Assembly: GCF_003732225.1 (NCBI RefSeq)
Contig: NZ_MOBJ01000034.1
Location: forward strand, 434,001 to 498,000
Source of the DNA: Pseudomonas brassicacearum
Lineage (GTDB): Bacteria > Pseudomonadota > Gammaproteobacteria > Pseudomonadales > Pseudomonadaceae
DNA length: 64,000 nucleotides
Direction of reading: 5' to 3'
Positions within the stretch are counted from its first letter, which is position 1. Each line of letters starts with the position of its first letter. The position numbers were made by a program, and so were the translations under genes. Positions 1 to 7,165 of the stretch are shown here, one piece after another. The notes under the pieces are model-generated. The model searched no databases, was not told the origin of the DNA, and worked only from the letters and a program-made list of their open reading frames with translations.

Positions 1-963
1 CAGCAGAGCGGCGGCATCAGTGTTCGACAGCGTCTCAACGCTCGGGCGCGGCGCGGGTGCAACGGCGGCAAAAGGTCGGTTGCGTACCGGCGGCGAAACG
101 CTGCGCATCGGCAAACTCACCGGCAACGGTGGTGCAATGAACACCGGCAGCGGTTCGGGTTCAGGCTCGCTGTGACGGCTGAAGGCGAAGGATTGTGGAA
201 TACCGATCGAACGCATGCCCAGACGCCCCAGCAGACTGCCTTCGGCCGGGCCGATAAACAGCACGCCATCCACGTGAGTCAGGCGCTTGAGCACCTCAAA
301 AACCTGCTTCTGAGTAGGCTGATCGAAATAGATCAGCAAGTTGCGACAAAACACGAAGTCATAGGGCGGTTCATTGGCCAGCAGGGCCGGATCCAGCAGA
401 TTGCCCACCTGCAAACGTACCTGTTCGCGCACCCGATCGCTGAGGCGATAGCCTTCGTCTTCGGCGCTGAAGTGCCGCTCGCGGAAATCGGTGAGTTGTC
501 CTCGAAAGGAGTTCTTGCCGTACAGCGCACGCTTGGCCCGCTCGACCGACAGCGGGCTGACGTCCAACCCTTCGACCTTGAACTGGTGCGGCGCCAGCCC
601 GGCATCGAACAACGCCATGGCAATCGAATACGGCTCCTCGCCGGTGGAGCACGGCAGGCTGAGAATCCGCAGCGCACGCATGCCCTTGATCTCGGCCAGA
701 CGCTTGAACGCCAGCTTGGCCAAAGTAGCAAAGGATTCCGGGTAACGAAAAAACCAGGTTTCCGGGACGATCACTGCTTCGATCAGCGCTTGCTGTTCGT
801 CTCGCGAGCCTTGCAGGCGCTGCCAGTACTCATCCGACGTTTCCACCTGCTGCGCCGCCGTGCGCTGACGCACCGCGCGCTCGATGATCGCCGGGCCGAC
901 GGAGCTCACGTCGAGGCCGATGCGTTCTTTGAGGAAGTCGAAAAAACGCTGGTCATTGCTCAT
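1..963 (-). CDS. wspC: WspC, CheR-type protein-glutamate methyltransferase (3' end outside the window)
   Basis: Methylates glutamates on the WspA receptor using S-adenosylmethionine, setting the sensitivity of the Wsp surface-sensing pathway. The translation starts MSNDQRFFDFLKERIG. It carries the CheR SAM-binding stretch STGEEPYSIAM near residue 107 and the CRNLLIYF motif near residue 214. After residue 250 it becomes proline-rich, which fits a linker toward the C-terminal TPR region known in WspC. That region lies off the window, so the gene is partial. The ATG at 961-963 overlaps the wspB stop codon by 4 bases, a sign of translational coupling. The wspA-wspB-wspC order supports WspC over a chemotaxis CheR. 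Confidence 0.92.
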   Translation of the reverse strand, partial: MSNDQRFFDFLKERIGLDVSSVGPAIIERAVRQRTAAQQVETSDEYWQRLQGSRDEQQALIEAVIVPETWFFRYPESFATLAKLAFKRLAEIKGMRALRILSLPCSTGEEPYSIAMALFDAGLAPHQFKVEGLDVSPLSVERAKRALYGKNSFRGQLTDFRERHFSAEDEGYRLSDRVREQVRLQVGNLLDPALLANEPPYDFVFCRNLLIYFDQPTQKQVFEVLKRLTHVDGVLFIGPAEGSLLGRLGMRSIGIPQSFAFSRHSEPEPEPLPVFIAPPLPVSLPMRSVSPPVRNRPFAAVAPAPRPSVETLSNTDAAALL

Positions 964-1496
964 GGGCGCTCCTCAAGCGACGCCAGGTCCAGCGGTGGCG
1001 ACGGGAACAGCAACGCGCGCACCTGAGCATCCAGCAAGTCCGCGACGCGCACCCATTGCAACAGTCCTTGCGCGTCTTCACGCACCGGCCCTAGATACGG
1101 CGCCTGACGGTTATCCAGGCCATAGGGCTGGAAGTCCGCCGGATTGCAACGCAGGGTGTCGGTGGCTTGCTCAAGAATCAGCCCGAGCAATTGCGCAGGC
1201 ATTGCGCCATCCGGCTGATAGTGCACCAACACCAATCGAGTGCTGGTACGCGCCTTGGCCGGCTGACCGAACGCCAGGTCGCCGACATCGATCACCGGCA
1301 CCACCGCGCCACGGTAGGCAAACACCCCCGCGACCCAGGACGGTGCCCTGGCAATCGGTTTGAGCGGCAGGCGCGGCAGCACCTCAACCACTTCAATGGC
1401 TTGCAGCGCATAGCGCTCGTCGCCAATGCGAAATACCAGAAACAACGACTGTTTCGGTGCCATGCCCGCACTGCGTTTCGCCACCAGTTCGCTCAT
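960..1496 (-). CDS. wspB: WspB, CheW-like coupling protein
   Basis: Adaptor that links the WspA receptor to the WspE histidine kinase. The 178-residue protein is one CheW domain: it opens with FLVFRIGDERYALQ after a short basic N-terminus and contains the typical VAGVFAYRGAVVPVIDV strand-turn region near residue 55. The start ATG (1494-1496) overlaps the wspA stop in an ATGA junction, and the stop overlaps wspC, so the three genes are tightly coupled. Wsp operons encode two CheW proteins, WspB and WspD. Position between wspA and wspC identifies this one as WspB. Confidence 0.9.
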   Translation of the reverse strand: MSELVAKRSAGMAPKQSLFLVFRIGDERYALQAIEVVEVLPRLPLKPIARAPSWVAGVFAYRGAVVPVIDVGDLAFGQPAKARTSTRLVLVHYQPDGAMPAQLLGLILEQATDTLRCNPADFQPYGLDNRQAPYLGPVREDAQGLLQWVRVADLLDAQVRALLFPSPPLDLASLEERP

Positions 1497-3118
1497 CAGA
1501 CTTTGAATCGCGAGACGCCGCTGCGCAGCCCTACGGCCACCGAACTCAGCTCGTCGATGGCAAAACTGGCCTGACGCAGGGACTCGACGGTCTGGCTGCT
1601 GGCGTCGCCCAACTGCACCAGTGCATGGTTGATCTGTTCAGCGCCCGTGGCCTGGGCCTGCATACCCTCATTGACCATCAACACCCGCGGCGCCAGCGCC
1701 TGAACCTGATGGATGATCTGCGACAGCTGCTCACCGACCTGCTGCACTTCGAACATGCCACGGCGTACTTCTTCAGAGAATTTGTCCATGCCCATCACAC
1801 CGGCCGACACCGCCGACTGGATCTCGCGAACCATCTGCTCGATGTCATAGGTGGCGACAGCGGTCTGGTCCGCCAGACGTCGCACTTCGGTAGCGACCAC
1901 GGCAAAACCACGACCGTATTCGCCGGCCTTTTCAGCCTCGATGGCGGCGTTCAGCGACAGCAGGTTGGTCTGATCGGCGACCTTGACGATGGTCACCACC
2001 ACCTGATTGATGTTGCCGGCCTTCTCGTTGAGGATCGCCAGTTTGGCGTTGACCAGATCAGCCGCGCCCATTACCGAGTGCATGGTCTCTTCCATCCGCG
2101 CCAGCCCTTGCTGTCCGGAACCGGCCGCCACCGAAGCCTGATCGGCGGCGGTGGAGACTTCAGTCATGGTGCGCACCAGGTCCCGCGAGGTCGCGGCGAT
2201 TTCGCGCGAAGTGGCGCCGATTTCGGTGGTGGTGGCCGCGGTTTCCGTGGCGGTCGCCTGTTGCTGTTTGGAGGTGGCGGCGATTTCGGTCACCGAGGTG
2301 GTGACCTGTACCGAGGAACGTTGAGCCTGGGACACCAGCGAAGTCAGCTCGGTCATCATGTCGTTGAAGCCGGTTTCCACCGCGCCGAATTCGTCTTTGC
2401 GATCGAGGTTCAGACGGCTGCTGAGATCGCCGGTGCGCATGATGTCGAGGATCTGCACGATGCGATTCATCGGCGCCATGATCGCGCGCATCAGCAGCAG
2501 GCCACAGAGGCCGGCGGCGAGAATCGCGACCAGCAAAGAGAGGCCCATGCTGATTTTTGCCGCAGTGACCGCATTGCGGATTGCCTCAGTGGCGGCATTG
2601 GATTGATCACGATTGGCGTCAATCACAATATTCAATTGCTTGCGGCCATCGACCCACGCAGGTGTCAATTCCTGCTCCAGCGCTATGCGGGCCTGTTCGT
2701 ATTGTTTGTGCTGATACAGATCGACGACTTTATTCAGCACCTTATTGAACGCTTGATGACGAACCTCGAACGCGTCGAAATCGACCTGATCCGCGGAGGT
2801 GAAGATGGTTTTCCGATAGTTGTCCATCTGCTCTTCGATACGCGCTTCGTAGCTCTTGTACAGCTCCAGGTCAGCGGTGGTCAGGTCGCGATGTTCAGAA
2901 AGGCCAACGATCCGCTGGGTCAGGACGTAACCGTCGACCCAGGCGCTGCGAATCATCGAACTGTAATACACCCCCGGAACGGCATCCTTCTGGACCGTTT
3001 CCTCACTGGACTCAATCTTCAGCAGACTGGAGAACGAGACCATGACCATCAGCAGCATGATGGCAATAATTACCGCAAAGCTCGCCAAAATGCGTTGGCG
3101 CAACGTCCAGTTCTTCAC
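1496..3118 (-). CDS. wspA: WspA, membrane chemoreceptor of the Wsp surface-sensing system
   Basis: Methyl-accepting receptor of the Wsp pathway, which in Pseudomonas activates the diguanylate cyclase WspR on surface contact. The 540-residue protein has one membrane helix at about residues 9-31, a four-helix-bundle periplasmic domain with the conserved DAVPGVYYSSMIRSAWVDGY region, a second helix at about 190-210, a HAMP segment and a cytoplasmic signalling hairpin. The hairpin tip reads AIEAEKAGEYGRGFAVVATE. I place the start at the GTG codon 3116-3118, because a GAGGA ribosome site lies 6 bases upstream and the membrane helix follows at once. The longer reading frame to 3169 has no such site. 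It is first in the operon; wspD, wspE, wspF and wspR should lie beyond base 1. Confidence 0.93.
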   Translation of the reverse strand: MKNWTLRQRILASFAVIIAIMLLMVMVSFSSLLKIESSEETVQKDAVPGVYYSSMIRSAWVDGYVLTQRIVGLSEHRDLTTADLELYKSYEARIEEQMDNYRKTIFTSADQVDFDAFEVRHQAFNKVLNKVVDLYQHKQYEQARIALEQELTPAWVDGRKQLNIVIDANRDQSNAATEAIRNAVTAAKISMGLSLLVAILAAGLCGLLLMRAIMAPMNRIVQILDIMRTGDLSSRLNLDRKDEFGAVETGFNDMMTELTSLVSQAQRSSVQVTTSVTEIAATSKQQQATATETAATTTEIGATSREIAATSRDLVRTMTEVSTAADQASVAAGSGQQGLARMEETMHSVMGAADLVNAKLAILNEKAGNINQVVVTIVKVADQTNLLSLNAAIEAEKAGEYGRGFAVVATEVRRLADQTAVATYDIEQMVREIQSAVSAGVMGMDKFSEEVRRGMFEVQQVGEQLSQIIHQVQALAPRVLMVNEGMQAQATGAEQINHALVQLGDASSQTVESLRQASFAIDELSSVAVGLRSGVSRFKV

Positions 3119-3169
3119 AGTCAGTCCTCGGGGCGGTTCAAATGGAGGGGAGTATAGCCGAGGGCACAC

Positions 3170-3544
3170 CGCGTTTTATAAGCGGTTGCGCACTGCGTCT
3201 CATCCTGAGTGAAAAGCGTGTATCCGCTTTGGGACGGCTACTTTCAGTCAGACGAGCCAAGTACTGCCAGTGCTATTTGTGCAGATACAGGCGACGGTTT
3301 GGCCATTGAATGATGCAGCAGGATTGCTCCCGTAGCAGCTCAACGTTGAAATACGGTGCAGGACTACTCCCGTAGCAGCTGTCGAGCCCGCGAGGCTGCG
3401 TTCGAGGACGCAGTCCTCGCCAGCCCTGTATACGCGGTTCATCTGAAAGAACGTGTTGCCTGATTTTACGACTGCTTCGCAGCCGAACGCAGCCTCGCGG
3501 GCTCGACAGCTGCTACGCGTACGTGGGAGCCGCGCTCCTATCCG
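3170..3544. repeat. Intergenic region with a 33-bp perfect inverted repeat
   Basis: No gene seen. The arm at 3372-3404 (GTAGCAGCTGTCGAGCCCGC...) returns in perfect inverted form at 3484-3516, separated by about 80 bases. A shorter copy of the arm start (CCCGTAGCAGCT) sits near 3330. The arrangement resembles REPIN-like palindromic intergenic repeats but uses a different core from the GTGGGAGCGAGC family. A related, less perfect pair is at 45134-45269. The element lies between the wspA promoter side and the 3' end of a convergent gene. Confidence 0.75.
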
Positions 3545-3910
3545 TTATTCCGGTGGATCAAGGTGATCCAGCGCCCGATTCACCGCCAACTCGGCCAACG
3601 AAATCATCTGCTGAATCGCCAGCGCGGTATTGCGCTTGGGGCCGTCGAGGTCGAACGCCAGATCGCTGGCCATGACATTCGCCGAGGCGAGGGTTTCGCA
3701 GGCGTGGGCCAATAGGGTTTCAGAGTCGACGTCGGGGGCGATGACGAAAATGCAGCCGGGACGTCGGTCGGCTAACAATGCCTTGGTTTCGGGCAGCACC
3801 AGGTAGTGATCGAGTGCGCGGTGCGCGGCGGCGTGGAGTTCTTTTGAGTCGAGGGAGGCATAGGGGGAAACCGGATCGGTTTCCGGCGGATTTGGAGTTG
3901 GTTTGAACAT
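3545..3910 (-). CDS. DUF6124/DUF3077-type small protein, copy 1
   Basis: Function unknown. The 121-residue protein belongs to a Pseudomonas family recognised by the N-terminal TPNPPETDPVSPY segment, followed by SLDSKELHAAAHRALDHYL and a C-terminal helical half (FVIAPDVDSETLLAHACETL). I see no signal peptide or membrane helix, so it is probably cytosolic. The start at 3908-3910 is fixed by an AAAGGAG ribosome site and by alignment to a paralogue in this window at 55755-56144, which shares PPETDxVSPYxSLDSKxLHxAAHRALDHYL. The gene is preceded by a long leader with several hairpins (see 3911-4160). The family assignment is from memory of the motif. Confidence 0.75.
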   Translation of the reverse strand: MFKPTPNPPETDPVSPYASLDSKELHAAAHRALDHYLVLPETKALLADRRPGCIFVIAPDVDSETLLAHACETLASANVMASDLAFDLDGPKRNTALAIQQMISLAELAVNRALDHLDPPE

Positions 3911-4160
3911 GGTGAAGCTCCTTTTGCGTTGAGGAGCTGCCGTTTTCGTTTCCAGGCGAAAGGGTGGCAGCTGTACGCGGGCTGGAAAACCGAGGCAAAA
4001 GGTACCCGGCAGACCCGAAGGTCTCCCACGCACAGCCGCCATAACGCAGAACTGCGAGCACAAAAAAAGCGCCGCAGTATGTCATGTGGCGCGCTGTTGC
4101 GCCTTTTTGCTCACGGGTTTCCAGGCCCGGCCGCTGAATAAGCAGCGACCCGGAAACAAT
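3911..4160 (-). ncRNA. Putative structured leader RNA of the DUF6124 gene, copy 1
   Basis: Read on the minus strand this non-coding stretch holds, in order: a double hairpin at 4149-4114 (GTCGCTG...CAGCGGC followed by CGGGCCTGGAAACCCG), a GC stem with seven T residues at 4092-4062 that looks like an intrinsic terminator, a block GTTATGGCGGCTGTGCG, and a 7-bp stem AGCTGCC/GGCAGCT (3972-3935) just before the ribosome site. The same elements in the same order stand before the truncated DUF6124 start at 18478, and the double hairpin recurs before the gene at 56144 (30 of 36 bases identical). Three related copies suggest a conserved leader. Whether it is a cis-regulator or a separate small RNA is not known. 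Confidence 0.5.
4062..4092 (-). terminator. Terminator-like hairpin inside the copy 1 leader
   Basis: On the minus strand the stem GCGCC/GGCGC (4088-4092 with 4069-4073) is followed by seven T residues (4068-4062). It lies about 150 bases before the DUF6124 start codon. It could attenuate the gene or end a short RNA started upstream. Confidence 0.5.
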
Positions 4161-4508
4161 AGAGCCGGGCAACAAAGCGTACAAGCCGGGGAGTTCTGGT
4201 GGAGTTGTAGGCAGCGACGCAAGGCAACGTAGCCTCGGACCGAGGCTTTGGGGAAAGAATAAACAGATCAGAAATTGCGCACTGGTTTGTGGTGAGCGGA
4301 GCGTGCCCTCCGTTGGGCTGCGTAACGGTCCAAAAAGATCTTTTCACTTCAAAACCACATCATGCCCCACAGCGGACGACCAGAGGCTTACCGAGAGGCA
4401 GGCCTTTTTTGTGCAAAAAATAACCTGATGAAACGTATCAGCCAGCAACAAAAAACCCATAAATTAAAAAAAATGGAATTTTCCCTTGATCTTGAAAATT
4501 CACTGACT
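4161..4508. other. Intergenic, no gene seen; AT-rich toward the levansucrase
   Basis: No convincing reading frame. From about 4400 the sequence becomes markedly AT-rich (runs of A near 4450-4475), unlike the surrounding GC-rich DNA. This probably contains the levansucrase promoter on the plus strand and the promoter for the minus-strand leader. Confidence 0.5.
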
Positions 4509-4526
4509 TACAGTGAAATCACTGTA
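4509..4526. promoter_or_regulatory. Perfect 7-bp inverted repeat before the levansucrase gene
   Basis: TACAGTG-AAAT-CACTGTA is a perfect dyad within the AT-rich region, 60 bases before the levansucrase start codon. Its size and spacing fit a dimeric regulator site, but no regulator is identified. Confidence 0.4.
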
Positions 4527-4585
4527 TGGATATACAGTCATTAACGAAGATTCATTTAAATATATTCATGGATGAGGTACTCCCT

Positions 4586-5866
4586 ATGAAAAGCAACACT
4601 GAAAAACTTGGTCAGCTTCCCCACCAGCCCAGCCTGTGGACCCGCGCCGACGCGCTGAAAGTTCACGCGGATGATCCGACCACTACCCAGCCTCTGGTCA
4701 GTGCGGATTTCCCGGTATTGAGCAACGAGGTGTTCATCTGGGACACCATGCCGCTGCGCGATATGGACGGTAACGTGGCTTCCGTCGATGGCTGGTCGGT
4801 CATCTTCACGTTGACGGCGGATCGCCATCCGAATGATCCGGAGTACATCGACGAGAACGGTAATTACGACATCACCCGAGACTGGAACGATCGCCACGGT
4901 CGGGCAAAGATGTACTACTGGTTTTCCCGCACCGGTAAAGACTGGCAGTTTGGTGGTCGCGTGATGGCGCAAGGTGTGTCTCCAACCACGCGTGAATGGG
5001 CTGGCTCCCCGATTCTGTTGAACGACCAGGGCGATGTGGATTTGTATTACACCGCCGTCACGCCGGGCGCCACGATCGTCAAGGTGCGTGGCCGCGTGGT
5101 GACGACTGAACATGGCGTCAGCATGGTAGGCTTCAAAAAGGTTACGTCGCTGTTTGAAGCTGACGGCGAGATCTATCAGACCGAAGCGCAGAATCCGTAC
5201 TGGGGCTTCCGTGATCCATGGCCGTTCCGCGATCCGAAAGACGGCAAGTTGTACATGCTGTTTGAGGGCAACGTGGCCGGTGAGCGTGGTTCGCACAAGG
5301 TCGGCGAAGCTGAAATCGGCGACGTACCGCCGGGCTATGAAGATGTCGGTAACTCGCGCTTCCAAACCGCCTGTGTCGGTATCGCCGTAGCGAATGACGA
5401 AGATGGCGACGACTGGGAAATGTTGCCGCCACTGCTGACTGCAGTAGGCGTCAATGACCAGACCGAACGTCCACACTTCCTGTTTCAGGACGGTAAATAC
5501 TATTTGTTCACCATCAGCCATAAATTCACTTATGCCGACGGTGTGACCGGTCCGGACGGGGTGTACGGTTTCGTGGCGGATTCGCTCTTCGGCCCTTACG
5601 TACCACTGAACGGTTCCGGTCTGGTGCTGGGCAACCCCTCTTCCCAGCCATTTCAAACCTATTCACATTACGTGATGCCTAACGGCCTGGTGACTTCGTT
5701 CATCGACACCGTACCCACAAAGGAAAGCAACACCGGAATGCAGTTCCGGGTCGGCGGCACTGAAGCGCCGACAGTGGGCATCAAGGTGAAAGGGCAGCAG
5801 ACTTTCGTGGTGGCCGAATATGACTATGGTTACATTCCCCCGATGATTGATGTAACGCTGAAATAG
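4586..5866 (+). CDS. lsc: Levansucrase (GH68)
   Basis: Extracellular fructosyltransferase that splits sucrose and builds beta-2,6 fructan (levan). The 426-residue protein has the GH68 catalytic triad in context: nucleophile Asp53 in VFIWDTMPL, transition-state Asp210 in GFRDPWPF, and acid/base Glu294 in VNDQTERPHF. It has no cleavable signal peptide, as is usual for Pseudomonas and other Gram-negative levansucrases. The start at 4586 has GAGG 8 bases upstream; the in-frame ATG codons at 4526 and 4568 are less well placed. The gene stands alone between intergenic regions. The sequence closely resembles Pseudomonas Lsc proteins. Confidence 0.96.
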   Translation: MKSNTEKLGQLPHQPSLWTRADALKVHADDPTTTQPLVSADFPVLSNEVFIWDTMPLRDMDGNVASVDGWSVIFTLTADRHPNDPEYIDENGNYDITRDWNDRHGRAKMYYWFSRTGKDWQFGGRVMAQGVSPTTREWAGSPILLNDQGDVDLYYTAVTPGATIVKVRGRVVTTEHGVSMVGFKKVTSLFEADGEIYQTEAQNPYWGFRDPWPFRDPKDGKLYMLFEGNVAGERGSHKVGEAEIGDVPPGYEDVGNSRFQTACVGIAVANDEDGDDWEMLPPLLTAVGVNDQTERPHFLFQDGKYYLFTISHKFTYADGVTGPDGVYGFVADSLFGPYVPLNGSGLVLGNPSSQPFQTYSHYVMPNGLVTSFIDTVPTKESNTGMQFRVGGTEAPTVGIKVKGQQTFVVAEYDYGYIPPMIDVTLK

Positions 5867-6149
5867 TATCGAAGCTACACAGGGCCTTCAGGCACCGGGT
5901 TTGAATTCGATAACAAACTCGTTGTGGATATGATCGAGATATCCGCGCCTGACTCACTGCGACTTGATCGGGAGCCGCATTGAACAATGCGTAACATCGA
6001 CCCATCGGAACTGGCTGCAAGGATGCAGCCAGTAACGGGTCTCTCCCCCCTTTCTCCCCCCCACCCCAACTAAGCCCATGCCTGGGCATCGATTAAAAAG
6101 ATATACACTCGGGCAAATCTATAAAAACCGCCCACCGGGTATCTTCACC
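5867..6149. other. Intergenic between lsc and the LysR gene, with one strong hairpin
   Basis: No gene seen. ACTGGCTGCA-AGGA-TGCAGCCAGT at 6010-6033 is a perfect 10-bp stem. No T tract follows on either strand, so it is not a standard intrinsic terminator. A pyrimidine-rich run (6040-6065) follows. Confidence 0.5.
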
Positions 6150-7064
6150 ATGATGACCTTGCGCCAGATCCGTCACTTCATCGCCGTGGCCGAGACCGGC
6201 TCGATCTCGGCTGCCGCGCAAGCGGTGTACATCTCCCAGTCCACCTTGACCCTGGCCATCCAGCAGCTTGAGCAGGAAATTGGCGTCAGCCTGTTCAATC
6301 GCCACGCCAAGGGCATGACCCTGACGCACCAGGGCCATCAATTCCTGCGTCAGGCGCACTTGATTCTGGCCACGGTCGACAACGCCAAACGCAGCCTTCA
6401 ACAAAGCACCGATCAGGTCGCCGGCCAATTGATCATTGGCGTGACCAGTCTGGTGGCCGGTTATTACCTCGCCGATTTGCTCACCCGTTTTCAGCGCGCC
6501 TACCCCAACGTGGAGATTCGCGTGATGGAAGACGAGCGGCCTTATATCGAGCACTTGCTGGTCAGCGGCGAAATCGATGTCGGGGTACTGATTCTCTCCA
6601 ACCTTGAGGATCGCCATGCATTGCAGACCGAGGTGCTGACCCATTCGCCGCACCGCCTGTGGCTGCCGGCCCAGCACCCGTTGCTGGAGCACGACAGCAT
6701 CAACCTCGCCGATGTCACCCGCGAGCCGTTGATTCAATTGAACGTCGATGAAATGGACCGCAACGCCCAACGCATGTGGTCGGCAGCCTCCCTGCAGCCG
6801 CGCATCACCTTGCGCACGGCCTCCACCGAAGCCGTTCGAAGCCTGGTGGCGGCCGGCCTTGGCGTATCGATTCAACCCGACATGACCTACCGACCCTGGT
6901 CGCTGGAAGGCGACATCATCGAAGCACGACCGATTGCCGACCTCAGCCAGACCCTCGACGTCGGCCTGGCCTGGCGGCGCGGCACCGCCCGCCCGGCGCT
7001 GGTCGATCCGTTCCTGACGGTCGCTCGTGAGCAACCTCACGGCGGACGCAAGCCATCTATTTAA
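6150..7064 (+). CDS. LysR-family transcriptional regulator
   Basis: DNA-binding regulator of 304 residues. The N-terminal winged helix reads MMTLRQIRHFIAVAETGSIS, then AAAQAVYISQSTLTLAIQQL as the recognition region. The remaining two thirds form a LysR effector-binding domain (GQLIIGVTSLVAGYYLADLL onward). I start at the paired ATG codons at 6150/6153 because the domain begins there. No clear ribosome site is visible, and a longer frame back to 6078 cannot be excluded. It lies 101 bases upstream of an aldehyde dehydrogenase gene on the same strand, so it may control the polyamine/GABA block. The effector is unknown. Confidence 0.88.
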   Translation: MMTLRQIRHFIAVAETGSISAAAQAVYISQSTLTLAIQQLEQEIGVSLFNRHAKGMTLTHQGHQFLRQAHLILATVDNAKRSLQQSTDQVAGQLIIGVTSLVAGYYLADLLTRFQRAYPNVEIRVMEDERPYIEHLLVSGEIDVGVLILSNLEDRHALQTEVLTHSPHRLWLPAQHPLLEHDSINLADVTREPLIQLNVDEMDRNAQRMWSAASLQPRITLRTASTEAVRSLVAAGLGVSIQPDMTYRPWSLEGDIIEARPIADLSQTLDVGLAWRRGTARPALVDPFLTVAREQPHGGRKPSI

Positions 7065-7165
7065 TCGAACGCTGCATTCAGTATTTAGTATTTGTCGTCC
7101 GCAAGCCCGACCACTAGTCTCTGGACATCAATAAGACGGTCGGGCCCCCAGTCACAGGGAGCACC

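Noticed and set aside
172..1026. Plus-strand open frame opposite wspC
   Set aside because: The minus strand encodes a clear CheR domain with conserved motifs; the plus frame has none.
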